This document shows positions 53,925 through 63,226 of a DNA stretch of 64,000 bases, piece after piece (the stretch's first letter is position 1; each line of letters opens with the position of its first letter). The notes below the pieces were generated by a model. It did no database searches, was not told where the DNA came from, and worked only from the letters and a program-made list of their open reading frames with translations. Origin of the DNA: Microbispora amethystogenes (GTDB lineage: Bacteria > Actinomycetota > Actinomycetes > Streptosporangiales > Streptosporangiaceae); the NCBI RefSeq assembly GCF_016863015.1, contig NZ_BOOB01000004.1, positions 62,001 to 126,000 of the forward strand, given 5' to 3'. A program made the position numbers and the translations under genes.

Positions 53925-54230
53925 GTCGAGTCCTAAGGGGGTCGTACGGCTGAGCGCCGACCACGATACGGCAACCCGGACTCACCCGATCACATCCAGG
54001 CGAAACAGGATGTCAGCACAGACTTCGGAGGCACTCCGCCGCCGACGCCGCTCCCAGGACGAACCACCGCATACGAACCCCGCCGGACCCGTACACAGGG
54101 CCCGTACGCGCACCTTGCCGGGCACAGGCCACGCGGGAGGCGAACCTCCCCGGACCGAACTCCGCCGGACCGAACCGCGCCGGACATGAACGCGGGGCCG
54201 CGCGCCGAGCGCGCGGCCCCGTTCGCGTCG
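53925..54230. other. 306-base gap between whiB and the glycosyltransferase
   Basis: No coding signal was seen. It holds the promoter of the glycosyltransferase operon (minus strand) and the whiB terminator. Three degenerate 15-base units, CGGACCGAACTCCGC, CGGACCGAACCGCGC and CGGACATGAACGCGG, run at 54151-54195. Confidence 0.5.
54194..54220. terminator. Strong hairpin terminator after whiB
   Basis: Perfect 12-base-pair stem GGGGCCGCGCGC (54194-54205) / GCGCGCGGCCCC (54209-54220) with a 3-base loop, just beyond the whiB stop codon. Confidence 0.85.
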
Positions 54231-54488
54231 TCAGACGGCCTGGCGCTTCATCTTGCGTCGCTCGCGCTCGGACAGACCGCCCCAGATGCCGAAACGCTCG
54301 TCGTGCTGAAGCGCGTACTCAAGGCACTCCGCACGAACCTCGCACGAACGGCACACCTTCTTGGCTTCCCTGGTGGAGCCGCCCTTCTCAGGAAAGAACG
54401 CCTCAGGATCGGTCTGCGCGCACAGGGCGCGTTCCTGCCACCCAAGATCTTCACCATCGAGCGCCTGTGCCATGACCAGCTCGGTCAT
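54231..54488 (-). CDS. whiB: WhiB-family iron-sulfur regulator (WhiB/WhmD/WhiB2 type)
   Basis: An 85-residue [4Fe-4S] protein that partners the principal sigma factor to control sporulation septation or cell division. Cluster ligands C23, C46, C49 and C55 (CxxC and CxxxxxC) are present, followed by the beta-turn GIWGG (67-71) and the basic DNA-binding tail RERRKMKRQ. ATG 54488 is chosen because GGGAGG lies seven bases upstream. The context (fbiA, DUF3499, manB) matches Streptomyces WhiB and mycobacterial WhiB2. An A/T-rich stretch (near 54528-54537) and the palindrome TGTAATTACA (54581-54590) lie upstream. Confidence 0.95.
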   Translation of the reverse strand: MTELVMAQALDGEDLGWQERALCAQTDPEAFFPEKGGSTREAKKVCRSCEVRAECLEYALQHDERFGIWGGLSERERRKMKRQAV

Positions 54489-54580
54489 TGCACACCTCCC
54501 TGTCGCTCGCCCGCCCACATGAGGCCCCCCATAAAAACGCCTGCCCCATACCCACCCTTGGGAAGGCGTAACAACATGTC

Positions 54581-54606
54581 TGTAATTACACGCGCGTGGC
54601 GCGTGT
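54581..54606 (-). promoter_or_regulatory. Overlapping inverted repeats upstream of whiB
   Basis: TGTAATTACA (54581-54590) is a perfect palindrome in very GC-rich surroundings. It overlaps ACACGCG/CGCGTGT (54588-54594 with 54600-54606). They lie about 95-118 bases before the whiB start, a suitable place for a developmental regulator. The binder is unknown. Confidence 0.4.
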
Positions 54607-54680
54607 GGCGTCAAGCGGCATAACGATACCCGGGGAAAGACCTGCTTGCCCCGGTTCGTATGCCCCGTTGTTCGGTCCTG

Positions 54681-57173
54681 TCAGCGTTCGGAACCATACC
54701 AAGGGAGGTTGGGGTCAGTTCCGCGGCCTGCCTGATCGGGGGCGGAACCTTCCTCATACTTTGCCTGCGACCTGTCCGGGGTGTAGATCGCCGTCGGATC
54801 GATGGGCTCCTCCCGCCGCAGCGGGTCGGTGAGCGGGTCGCCGCGATAGCCGGAAGGGTCGAAGCGCAGGGTCTGCTCGGCGGGGCCCGGCGGCGGGGCC
54901 TGGAACGGCGCGGGCTCGGAGCTCTGGGGGTGGCCGAGCGGGTTGTCGTAGTACTCGGGCAGGTCCTGCGGACCGGTGGGGTGGTCCGGCAGGGCGATCT
55001 TCTGGTAGCTCTGCGCCTGCTGGTAGGCCTGCGCGAGCTGCTGTTCCCTCGGGTCGGCCGGGCTCTCGTACGCGGGGGGAGCGTCGTAGGCCGGACCGCC
55101 CGCCGCAGGCTCGGAGCCGGGGTATCCGGAGTGACCGTACGGCTGGTCCTGCTCGTACGGCCTGCCCTCGGCGCCGGCCGGGGGGAAGCCGGGGCCTTCG
55201 GGCGGGTTGGGGAAGCGGCCGTAGCCGCCGGTCTCGCTCTGCTGGCCGGCGTAGCCGTACTGGTCGAACACCGGGCCCTGCGGCGGGGCGGAGTAGTCGG
55301 ACCGCTGGTGGGCGGGAAGGGCCTCCGGCTGCCCGCCGTAGGCGCCGTTGTCGCCCTGCTGACCGTAGGCGCCGTTGTCACCCTGGCCACTGTGCGAGCC
55401 GCTGTCGCCCTGGTGACCGTAGGAAGCACCCCCGGGCTGCTGACCGTAGGAACCGCCGGCGGGCTGCTGGCCGTAGGCACTGTTGTCGCCGTGCCGGCCG
55501 TAGGAGCCGCCCTCGGACTGCTGACCGTAGGAGGCACCGCCCGGCTGCTGACCGTAGGAACCGCCGGCGGGCTGCTGGCCGTAGGGGGCGGCCTCCGGCT
55601 GCCCGCCGTACCGTCCGCTTTCCGGCTGGCCCGCGTGCTGACCGCCGGAGGGCCGCTCCTGCTGGTAGCCCGGCGCGCCGTAGTCGGAGTAGTGCGCGCC
55701 GGTCTGGACGTCCTGGATCGACGGCCGGGCCTGCTCGGCCTGCCACGGCTGCTGCCCTTGGCTCTGTGCCTGCGCCTGCGGGCTCTGGGGGTGGACCGGC
55801 GTGCCGGGCTGTCCGAACAGCGGAGGCTGCGGGGCGGTGGAGGCGGGGGTGTAGCCGCCCTGCGCCTCGTAGGCGTCACCCTGCCCGGTGGCCGCACCGC
55901 CGTACGGCTCACGCGGCTGGTCCTGGCCGTAGACGTCCTGGGGCCGCTCCTGGCCGAAGGCGCCCTGGCCGCGCTCCTGGGAGTAGGACGCGTGCGGCCG
56001 GTCCTGCGGAGCGTAGGTCTCCTGGCCGTACTGCTGCTCGGCGGCCATCGCGGGCTGGGGATAGCCGGGAGCACCCTGGGCCTGTCCCTGCTGCGCCGCC
56101 GGCGCCTGCTGGCCGTGCTGTGCCTGCTGCGTCTGGGGATCGCCGTACGCCGGGGCCTGGACGGGACCGCCGCCCGGCGTGGACATCCCGGCGTGCTGAC
56201 CCGCGTGCTCACCGAAGGGGGGCTGACCGGTGTGGTGGGGGTTCTGCGAGCCGTTCTGCCGGCCCTGGTCAGGCTCGCCGTGGAGATCGTGGGTGGCAGG
56301 CTGCCGGCCCTGCCCCTCGTGACCCGAACCGTGCTGGCCCAGGCCCTGCTGACCCGAACTCTGCTGGCCGGAACCCTGCTGGCTGTACGCCTGCGGACCG
56401 TGGCCCTGCTCCCCCGGACCCTGCTGGCCGGGGCCGTGCTGTCCAAGGCCGTGCTGAACGGAAGCGTGCTGGCCGGGACCCTGCTGCCGGTCGGCGGGCA
56501 TGCCGTTGTGGGCCGGTCCGCCGGAGGCCGCGCCACTGGGGACCGCGCCGTTCGAAACCACGCCGTTGGCGACCGGGACGCCCTGCTGCTGGCTCTGCGG
56601 TTGTCCCTGGGGCTGGCCGTAGGACGACGGGCGGCCCTGGGCGTCGCCGTACCCCTGCGGCAGAGCCGGAACGTTCGGCCGGGACGGATAGGCGTCGTCG
56701 CGCCGGCCGAAGAAGTCAGCCGCGGGCCGCTGCCCGGACTGGAGCGCGGTGGCCGTGCTCAGCGCGAACAGCGCCCCGAAGACGGCGAGAGCGAGCATCG
56801 GCAGGCCGGTGATCAGGTATTCGAAGCGGTCGCGAAAGCTCGGCAGGTCGCCCACGAGGACGCCCAGCACGCCGATCACGCCGAAGACGACGCCGAGGCC
56901 GAGCGACCCGGCCGCGCCCAGCGCCACCAGGCGGGCCCGGGGCGTCGGGGCGCCCGCCTTGTCCACGAGCAGCACCGCGCCGGCCGCCAGTGCGGTCGAC
57001 ACGGGGGAAGCGAGGGTGTGCAGGCTCGCGGCCGCGCGCAGGCCGAACGTGCCGCCGAGCGCGGAGGAGCCGATGAGTAACCGTGCGATTCCCACAAGAA
57101 CGGTTGTGATCACCACCGCGAGCATCGTCCACGCGGCCGGCTCTCTGAGCCGGTCGGTATCGACCTTCAGCAC
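54681..57173 (-). CDS. Four-helix membrane protein with 680-residue prion-like tail
   Basis: An 830-residue protein. The N-terminal 150 residues contain four predicted transmembrane segments (about 13-35, 49-70, 82-108, 119-143). The remaining 680 residues are low-complexity, rich in Q, G, P, Y, S, H and A. Repeats include SYGQQPGGASYGQQ and AGGSYGQQ, with many QHGPGQ units. Such Y/G/Q/S-rich tails are known from proteins that form condensates. A short, more ordered end (about 790-830, SQAKYEEGSAP) finishes the protein. It is between whiB and fbiA; function is unknown. GTG 57173 is preceded by GGGGGTAAG. Confidence 0.8.
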   Translation of the reverse strand: MLKVDTDRLREPAAWTMLAVVITTVLVGIARLLIGSSALGGTFGLRAAASLHTLASPVSTALAAGAVLLVDKAGAPTPRARLVALGAAGSLGLGVVFGVIGVLGVLVGDLPSFRDRFEYLITGLPMLALAVFGALFALSTATALQSGQRPAADFFGRRDDAYPSRPNVPALPQGYGDAQGRPSSYGQPQGQPQSQQQGVPVANGVVSNGAVPSGAASGGPAHNGMPADRQQGPGQHASVQHGLGQHGPGQQGPGEQGHGPQAYSQQGSGQQSSGQQGLGQHGSGHEGQGRQPATHDLHGEPDQGRQNGSQNPHHTGQPPFGEHAGQHAGMSTPGGGPVQAPAYGDPQTQQAQHGQQAPAAQQGQAQGAPGYPQPAMAAEQQYGQETYAPQDRPHASYSQERGQGAFGQERPQDVYGQDQPREPYGGAATGQGDAYEAQGGYTPASTAPQPPLFGQPGTPVHPQSPQAQAQSQGQQPWQAEQARPSIQDVQTGAHYSDYGAPGYQQERPSGGQHAGQPESGRYGGQPEAAPYGQQPAGGSYGQQPGGASYGQQSEGGSYGRHGDNSAYGQQPAGGSYGQQPGGASYGHQGDSGSHSGQGDNGAYGQQGDNGAYGGQPEALPAHQRSDYSAPPQGPVFDQYGYAGQQSETGGYGRFPNPPEGPGFPPAGAEGRPYEQDQPYGHSGYPGSEPAAGGPAYDAPPAYESPADPREQQLAQAYQQAQSYQKIALPDHPTGPQDLPEYYDNPLGHPQSSEPAPFQAPPPGPAEQTLRFDPSGYRGDPLTDPLRREEPIDPTAIYTPDRSQAKYEEGSAPDQAGRGTDPNLPWYGSER
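55300..55620 (-). repeat. Imperfect tandem repeats coding SYGQQPGG-type units
   Basis: Ten or more 24-33-base units code Y-G-Q-Q-P/S-A/G-G-G motifs; no spacer structure. Unit lengths are multiples of three, so copy number can vary without frame loss. Confidence 0.65.
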
Positions 57174-57345
57174 GGCTTACCCCCAACGGTCCAGATGGCC
57201 CTCGGGGAAGTTTCGCACATGCCGGACTTAAGTGTCGGCAGTCCCAAGAACCTCACAAGCCCGACACACCCTACATTTCCCTGGTTAACGCAATAGGTGG
57301 GGTGGGGTGAGCGGCCCGCCCGACACCCGGTGGAAGACTGGCGGC

Positions 57346-58281
57346 ATGCGCATCGTGTCCCTCGCCGGAGGTATCGGCGGCGCCCGCTTCCTCCGAGGTC
57401 TCAAGGCTGCGGCGCCCGGTTCGGAGATCACCGTCATCGGCAACACCGGCGACGACATCACGCTTTTCGGGCTACGGGTCTGTCCCGATCTCGACACCGT
57501 CATGTACACCCTGGGCGGCGGCATCAACGAGGAGCAGGGCTGGGGCCGGGACGGCGAAACGTTCACGGTCAAGGAGGAACTCGCCGCGTACGGCATGGAG
57601 CCGCAGTGGTTCGGCCTCGGCGACCGCGACTTCGCCACCCACATCATCCGCACCCAGATGCTGGCCGCCGGTTATCCCCTCTCTCAGGTGACCGAGGCGC
57701 TGTGCGACCGCTGGCGACCCGGGGTGCGGCTGCTGCCCATGTCGGACGACCGCACCGAGACCCATGTGGTCGTCGCCGACGACGCGGGCCGGCGGGCCGT
57801 CCACTTCCAGGAGTGGTGGGTGCGGCTGCGCGCGTCCGTGCCGGCCGAGCAGATCGTGCTCGTCGGCGCCGCCGAGGCCCGCCCGGCTCCCGGCGTGCTC
57901 GACGCGATCCGCGACGCCGACCTCGTGATCCTCCCGCCGTCCAACCCGGTCGTCAGCATCGGCACGATCCTGCAGGTTCCGGGCATCCGGGCGGCGCTGG
58001 AGGACAAGACGGTCGTCGGCGTCTCCCCCATCATCGGCGGCGCTCCGGTGCGCGGCATGGCCGACGCCTGCCTGACGGCGATCGGCGTCGAGACGAGCGC
58101 CCAGGCCGTCCTCGAACTGTACGGATCGGCTCTGGTCGACGGCTGGCTGGTCGCGGAGGAGGACAAGGGCGTGGCGCTCGACGGCGTGGCGGTGGAGGCC
58201 CGTCCGCTCCTGATGAGCGACTCCGCGGCGACGAGGGACCTCGCCGCCGCGGCCCTCGCCCTGGCCCAGTCCCTGCGGTGA
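57346..58281 (+). CDS. fbiA: 2-phospho-L-lactate (phosphoenolpyruvate) transferase FbiA/CofD
   Basis: A 311-residue enzyme of coenzyme F420 biosynthesis. It joins the activated phospho-lactate/PEP-guanosine unit to the deazaflavin FO, giving (dehydro-)F420-0. Motifs are [39 protein letters not shown] and [21 protein letters not shown] 57346 matches the family's first residues; an upstream in-frame GTG (57307) would add 13 residues without family similarity. fbiB follows after 43 bases. The guanylyltransferase gene fbiD is not in this window. Confidence 0.96.
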   Translation: MRIVSLAGGIGGARFLRGLKAAAPGSEITVIGNTGDDITLFGLRVCPDLDTVMYTLGGGINEEQGWGRDGETFTVKEELAAYGMEPQWFGLGDRDFATHIIRTQMLAAGYPLSQVTEALCDRWRPGVRLLPMSDDRTETHVVVADDAGRRAVHFQEWWVRLRASVPAEQIVLVGAAEARPAPGVLDAIRDADLVILPPSNPVVSIGTILQVPGIRAALEDKTVVGVSPIIGGAPVRGMADACLTAIGVETSAQAVLELYGSALVDGWLVAEEDKGVALDGVAVEARPLLMSDSAATRDLAAAALALAQSLR

Positions 58282-58324
58282 CGACGTTCCGGTGATCCCC
58301 TTCCACGACGCATCGAGGCAGTTC

Positions 58325-59692
58325 ATGACCCACATCACGGTAAGCGGCGTCACCGGCATGCCCGAGGTCGCGCCCGGCGACGACATCGCGCTGCTCGTGG
58401 CCGAGGCCGCGCCGGCCCTGGAGGACGGCGACATCCTGGTCGTGACCTCCAAGATCGTGAGCAAGGCCGAGGGCCGGATCCGCCGCGGCGGCGCCGCCGA
58501 AGCACCACCGCACGACCGCCCGCAGGCACCAGACGGCAGCACGACGGCGGCGGGACGCGGCGCGGCGCCGCGCGACAGCCGTACGGCCGCGATCGAGGAG
58601 GAGACGCAGCGCGTCGTCGCGCGGCGCGGTGACACGGTGATCGCGCAGACGCGGCACGGTTTCGTCATGGCCGCGGCCGGCGTCGACGCCTCCAACACCG
58701 CCCCCGGCACCGTGCTGCTGCTCCCCGAGGACCCGGACGCGTCGGCGAGCCGGATCCGCCGCGGGCTGCGCGAACGGCTCGGCGTACGGGTCGGGGTGGT
58801 CGTCTCCGACACGTTCGGCCGGCCCTGGCGGCACGGCCTCACCGACGTCGCCATCGGCGCGTCCGGCGTACGGCCCCTGGACGACCTGCGCGGCGGCTCC
58901 GACGCGTACGGCAACCCGCTGAACGCCACGGTGGTCGCGCTGGCCGACGAGATCGCGGCGGCGGGCGACCTCGCGAAGGGCAAGCTGTCCGGCGTGCCGG
59001 TGGCGGTCGTCCGCGGGCTGGGCGGCCTGGTGACCGGCGAGGACGGCCCGGGCGGGCAGGCGCTGGTGCGGCCCGCCGACGAGGACATGTTCCGGTACGG
59101 CTCGGCCGACGTCGTCTTCGCCCGCCGCACGATCCGCGAGTTCTCCGGCCGGGAGGTCGACCCGGCGGCGGTGCGGCGGGCCGTGGCCGCCGCGATCGCC
59201 GCGCCCGCCCCGCACCACACCACCCCGTGGCGGTTCGTGCTGCTGGAGACCCCCCGGGCGCGTACGGAACTGCTCGACGCGATGCGGGACGCCTGGATCG
59301 CGGACCTGAGCTCCGACGGCTTCTCCGAGGAGTCGATCGCCCGCCGGATCCGGCGCGGCGACGTGCTGCGGAACGCGCCCTACCTGGCGGTGCCCTGCCT
59401 GGTCATGGACGGCTCGCACACCTACCCGGATCAGCGCAGGAACGCCGCCGAGCGGGAGATGTTCGTGGTGGCCACCGGCGCCGGGGTGCAGAACTTCCTG
59501 GTCCAGCTCGCCGTGCAGGGGCTTGGCTCGGCGTGGGTGTCGTCCACGATGTTCTGCCGCGACGTGGTCCGCAAGGTGCTCGACCTGCCCGAGGACTGGG
59601 ACCCGATGGGCGCGGTGGCCGTCGGCCATCCCGCCGCGCCGCCGAAGGACCGCCCGCCACGGGACGCGGCCGACTTCTACGTCACCCGCTGA
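58325..59692 (+). CDS. fbiB: F420-0:gamma-glutamyl ligase / reductase FbiB
   Basis: A 455-residue bifunctional protein. The N-terminal domain (about 1-250) is the CofE-like ligase that adds the glutamate tail ([40 protein letters not shown]). The C-terminal nitroreductase-like FMN domain (about 255-455; [20 protein letters not shown]) reduces dehydro-F420. An unusual 30-residue A/P/R-rich insertion follows [14 protein letters not shown] 58325 has GAGG upstream and matches the family start. Its 3' end overlaps convergent fbiC by 16 bases. Confidence 0.95.
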   Translation: MTHITVSGVTGMPEVAPGDDIALLVAEAAPALEDGDILVVTSKIVSKAEGRIRRGGAAEAPPHDRPQAPDGSTTAAGRGAAPRDSRTAAIEEETQRVVARRGDTVIAQTRHGFVMAAAGVDASNTAPGTVLLLPEDPDASASRIRRGLRERLGVRVGVVVSDTFGRPWRHGLTDVAIGASGVRPLDDLRGGSDAYGNPLNATVVALADEIAAAGDLAKGKLSGVPVAVVRGLGGLVTGEDGPGGQALVRPADEDMFRYGSADVVFARRTIREFSGREVDPAAVRRAVAAAIAAPAPHHTTPWRFVLLETPRARTELLDAMRDAWIADLSSDGFSEESIARRIRRGDVLRNAPYLAVPCLVMDGSHTYPDQRRNAAEREMFVVATGAGVQNFLVQLAVQGLGSAWVSSTMFCRDVVRKVLDLPEDWDPMGAVAVGHPAAPPKDRPPRDAADFYVTR

Positions 59693-62463
59693 CCGCCGTC
59701 TCCGGGCCGGGCCGCGAGCGTTGGTGTGGGCACGGGCGTGACCGTGAGCAGCGGCCGTCGCACCGACTGGCAGACCCCGTCGCTGCGCCGGGCCGCCTCG
59801 GCCCGCTCCTCGCTCGGCCGGCCGTACGACGTGGTGCGCTGGCGGAGCGGACGGCCGGTCGGCGCGACCATGGCCGCGATCTCGCTGATCGTCTTGTAGG
59901 ACCCGTTCTCCGAGCCGGCCATCCTGCTGATCGTCTCCTCCATGAGCGTGCCGCCGAGGTCGTTCACGCCTCCGGCGAGCACGTCCCGGCACAGGTCGTC
60001 GCGGAGCTTCACCCAGGAGCACTGGATGTTGCGGATCGCGCCGTGCAGCATGATCCGCGCCAGCGCGTGGACGGCCCGGTTCTCCCGCGCGGTCGGCCCC
60101 GGCCGGGCGATCCCGGCCAGGTAGATCGGGGCGCTGTGGTGGACGAACGGCAGCGGCACGAACTCGCTGAACCCGCCCGTCTCCTCCTGGATCGACCGGA
60201 TCAGCCGGATGTGGCGCACCCAGTGCTCATGGGTGTCCACGTGGCCGTACATCATGGTCGAGGTCGTCGGGATGCCGACCCGGTGGGCGGTCGTGATGAC
60301 CTCGACCCACTCCCGGGTGGGCAGCTTGCCCTTCGTCAGCACCCAACGGACGTCGTCGTCGAGGATCTCGGCCGCCGTACCGGGCAGCGAGTCGACCCCC
60401 GCCTCCCTCGCGGCGTGCAGCCAATCCTCGACGGACAGGTTCGCCCGGCTCGCACCGTTTACGACCTCCATCGGCGAGAACGCGTGCACGTGGATGCCTG
60501 GACAGCGCTCCTTGACGGCGCGGGCGATGTCGAAGTAGGCCGTGCCCGGCAGGTCCGGGTGGATGCCGCCCTGCATGCACACCTCGGTCGCCCCGGCCTC
60601 CCACGCCTCCTGCGCCCGGTCGGCCACCTCGCCCAGCGACAGCGTGTACGCGTCGGCGTCGGTGCGCCGCTGGGCGAACGCGCAGAACCGGCAGCCGGTG
60701 TAGCAGACGTTGGTGAAGTTGATGTTCCGGTTGACGACGTAGGTCACATCGTCGCCCACCGCCTCGCGGCGCAGCCCGTCCGCGATCCGGCACAGCTCGT
60801 CCAGGCCCGCGTCGTCGGCGCCCGCGCCCGTCTGGTCTCCGGCGAGACCGAGCAGCGCCACCGCCTGCTCGTCGGTCAGCCGCGCCGGGTCCGCCTCCGC
60901 CCGCCGCAGCGCCTCCCGCACGCCGCTGTCCACCCTGCCGTACGGGTCCACCCTGCCGTACGGGTGACCGTCAGCCTGGCCTTTGACCGGGTCGTCGGCG
61001 GGGGGCGTGTGCCCACCGCCGGGCAGGCGCTCGCGCAGCGCGTCCCAGTCGCCGTACACGCTGTCGAAGTCGTCGCGGCGGTCGCTCGAACGGCCCTCGG
61101 CGTCGACGGCGGTGTGCAGGTCGGCCCGTCCGCCGGTGACGAGACCCCCCAGGCCGCCGTCGGGCTCCTGCCAGGGACGGCCGCGCGGCACGGCGCCTTC
61201 CTTGGCGAGCCCGGTGGCGGGGTCGGCCAGCGCCGCGACGTGCCCGGCGAGCCGGGGATCGAGCCAGGGTTCCCCGGCGAGCACATATTCCGGATAGATC
61301 GTCAGGCGCTCGCGCAGCGTGAACCCGGCGGCGGCGGTCCGGGCGGCGAGGTCGTCGATCTGCGGCCACGGCCGCTCGGGGTTGACGTGGTCGGGAGTCA
61401 GCGGGGAGACGCCGCCCCAGTCGTCGATTCCCGCCCGCAGCATGAGGGCGTACTCCTCGCCGATCAGGTTGGGCGGCGCCTGCACGCGGACCTTCGGCCC
61501 GAGCACCAGCCGCGTCACCGCGATGGTCGCGGCCAGTTCGTGCAGGTCGGCGTCGGGCATGCCGCGCATGGCCGTGTCGGGCTTGGCGCGGAAGTTCTGG
61601 ACGATGACCTCCTGGACGCCGCCGTACTCCCGCGCCACCCGGCGGATCGCGAAGATCGACTCGGCCCGCTCCTCGATCGTCTCGCCGATGCCGATCAGCA
61701 GGCCCGTCGTGAACGGCACGCTGGAGCGGCCGGCGTCCTCCAGCACGCGCAGCCGTACGGCGGGGTCCTTGTCGGGGGAGCCGTAGTGGGCCTCGCCCTT
61801 CTCGGTGAACAGCCGCCGCGAGGTGGTCTCCAGCATCATGCCCATCGACGGCGCGACCGGCTTGAGCCGCTGGAGATCCCGCCAGGTCAGCACGCCGGGG
61901 TTCAGGTGCGGCAGCAGCCCGGTCTCCTCCAGCACGCGGATCGCCATCGCCCGGACGTACGACAGGGTGTCGTCGTACCCGTGCGCGTCGAGCCACTCGC
62001 GCGCCTGGTGCCACCGGTCCTCGGGGCGGTCGCCGAGCGTGAACAGCGCCTCCTTGCAGCCCATCTCCGCGCCCTGGCGGGCGATCTCCAGCACCTCGTC
62101 CGGCGACAGGAAGGGGGCCGGCAGCCGGTGGGGGGCGGTGGCGAACGTGCAGTAGCCGCATCTGTCCCGGCACAGCCGCGTCAGCGGGATGAACACCTTG
62201 CGGCTGTAGGTGACGACGCCGGGCCGCCCGGCCGCCTCCAGGCCCGCGTCCCGGACCCGCGAGGCGTACGCGAGCAGTGTGTCCAGGTCGCCGCCGCGAG
62301 CGCGCAGCAGGACCGCCGTCTCGGCGAGATCGAGCGTTTTGCCGTCCCGGGCCCGCGCGAGCGCCCGGCGCGTCCCGCTGCCGGAGGCCGGACCGGCGGT
62401 CGAGCCGGCGGCGGCCGAGGTCGAAGGGGTGCTGTCGAGGTCCGGGGGTCGCTTCGCCGTCAT
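59677..62463 (-). CDS. fbiC: FO synthase FbiC (fused CofG-CofH radical SAM enzyme)
   Basis: A 928-residue protein that makes FO, the F420 chromophore, from tyrosine and a flavin-pathway pyrimidine. Two radical-SAM domains are fused. The N-terminal CofG-like domain carries CRDRCGYC (near residues 95-102). The C-terminal CofH-like domain carries [12 protein letters not shown] (near 590-601). Family members are about 840-860 long; the extra length is in the linker (about 430-540), which contains two copies of PYGRVD coded by 18-base repeats. It is convergent with fbiB, so all three F420 genes lie within 5.2 kb. Confidence 0.96.
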   Translation of the reverse strand: MTAKRPPDLDSTPSTSAAAGSTAGPASGSGTRRALARARDGKTLDLAETAVLLRARGGDLDTLLAYASRVRDAGLEAAGRPGVVTYSRKVFIPLTRLCRDRCGYCTFATAPHRLPAPFLSPDEVLEIARQGAEMGCKEALFTLGDRPEDRWHQAREWLDAHGYDDTLSYVRAMAIRVLEETGLLPHLNPGVLTWRDLQRLKPVAPSMGMMLETTSRRLFTEKGEAHYGSPDKDPAVRLRVLEDAGRSSVPFTTGLLIGIGETIEERAESIFAIRRVAREYGGVQEVIVQNFRAKPDTAMRGMPDADLHELAATIAVTRLVLGPKVRVQAPPNLIGEEYALMLRAGIDDWGGVSPLTPDHVNPERPWPQIDDLAARTAAAGFTLRERLTIYPEYVLAGEPWLDPRLAGHVAALADPATGLAKEGAVPRGRPWQEPDGGLGGLVTGGRADLHTAVDAEGRSSDRRDDFDSVYGDWDALRERLPGGGHTPPADDPVKGQADGHPYGRVDPYGRVDSGVREALRRAEADPARLTDEQAVALLGLAGDQTGAGADDAGLDELCRIADGLRREAVGDDVTYVVNRNINFTNVCYTGCRFCAFAQRRTDADAYTLSLGEVADRAQEAWEAGATEVCMQGGIHPDLPGTAYFDIARAVKERCPGIHVHAFSPMEVVNGASRANLSVEDWLHAAREAGVDSLPGTAAEILDDDVRWVLTKGKLPTREWVEVITTAHRVGIPTTSTMMYGHVDTHEHWVRHIRLIRSIQEETGGFSEFVPLPFVHHSAPIYLAGIARPGPTARENRAVHALARIMLHGAIRNIQCSWVKLRDDLCRDVLAGGVNDLGGTLMEETISRMAGSENGSYKTISEIAAMVAPTGRPLRQRTTSYGRPSEERAEAARRSDGVCQSVRRPLLTVTPVPTPTLAARPGDGGQRVT
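60928..60963 (-). repeat. Exact 18-base duplication in the fbiC linker
   Basis: Two exact units GTCCACCCTGCCGTACGG coding PYGRVD twice on the minus strand, in the non-conserved linker between the two radical-SAM domains. Confidence 0.85.
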
Positions 62464-62551
62464 AGCCCGCAGCCTATGAGCCCTGCGTACGGACGGCGCA
62501 GCCGCCTCCGGACCAACTCTTTGATCAGGGGCGGCGCGGCCGTGCCGGGCG

Positions 62552-63226
62552 GTGGGGTATCAGCCGGTCGTGTATCTCCGATCAGCAGCGCGACTGGTCG
62601 TCGTGACGCTCGTCTTCGGCACGCCGGGACCGCCGACGGCCCAGGCGCTCGCGGCACCGGGCCTCCGGGCGCATCCCGTGACCGACCATGTCACCCACGG
62701 CGACCGTACCGGCCACGGCCGTCTCGCCGGAGACACGGTGCAGGCGCGGAAGGCGACGAGGGCGGGGCACGCCCGAGGAGCGGGGCAGGCGCGGAAAGCG
62801 ACGCGGGCACCGGAAGCGTCAGTGGCACCGCAGGCGCGAGGGGCACGGCAGGTGCCAGAGGCGCGACAGGTGCGAGGAGCAGGCCGAACACCGGGGGCTC
62901 GGCACGCGCTGGACGCCGCGCGGGTCTGGCAGGTGCGGCGCGGGCGGGGCGGCGGCTGGCAGGTCACGTCCGGTGTGCGATCGGCGAACTCGCCGCAGAT
63001 CGGCAGCCCCGTCCGGCAGGTGTCCACGGGCAGGCGCAACGTGAACGCGCCCGGAGGCAACAGCGGCTCCGCCGTCGCCGGCCTCCAGCAGGTGGCGGGC
63101 GACAGCGTCGTCCTCAACACCCTGAACGGCGGATGCCTGCCCGCGGTGGTCCACTGCGGGATCCACCAGACCCTGCGTTCCGGTCCGGCGGGCGGTGACG
63201 CGCGGCTCGCTCAGAAGGAGCGGTAG
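62552..63226 (+). CDS. Putative secreted protein, A/R/G/Q-rich
   Basis: A 224-residue frame. A possible signal peptide (about residues 8-32: [18 protein letters not shown]...) is followed by a repetitive basic region with two copies of QARKATRA (coded by near-identical 18-base units near 62740 and 62786). The C-terminal segment [20 protein letters not shown] and two cysteines ([11 protein letters not shown]) look like an exported domain. GTG 62552 or GTG 62570 may be the start. No family is recognised. Coding status is supported by this C-terminal part only; the last 16 bases overlap the glycosylase end on the other strand. Confidence 0.45.
   Translation: MGYQPVVYLRSAARLVVVTLVFGTPGPPTAQALAAPGLRAHPVTDHVTHGDRTGHGRLAGDTVQARKATRAGHARGAGQARKATRAPEASVAPQARGARQVPEARQVRGAGRTPGARHALDAARVWQVRRGRGGGWQVTSGVRSANSPQIGSPVRQVSTGRRNVNAPGGNSGSAVAGLQQVAGDSVVLNTLNGGCLPAVVHCGIHQTLRSGPAGGDARLAQKER

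Noticed and set aside
55300-55620. Repetitive stretch considered as CRISPR or intergenic repeat
   Set aside because: In-frame coding units for SYGQQ motifs inside a long gene.
57307-57345. GTG start at 57307 for fbiA
   Set aside because: Adds 13 residues unlike the family; ATG 57346 gives the usual MRIVxLAGGxGGARF start.
58292-58324. GTG start at 58292 for fbiB
   Set aside because: The extension [11 protein letters not shown] is not family-like and lacks a ribosome site; ATG 58325 has GAGG upstream.
59227-63198. A 1323-codon open frame on the plus strand across fbiC
   Set aside because: Antisense to fbiC and overlapping fbiB; translation is repetitive Arg/Pro/Gly without motifs. High GC leaves long spurious frames.
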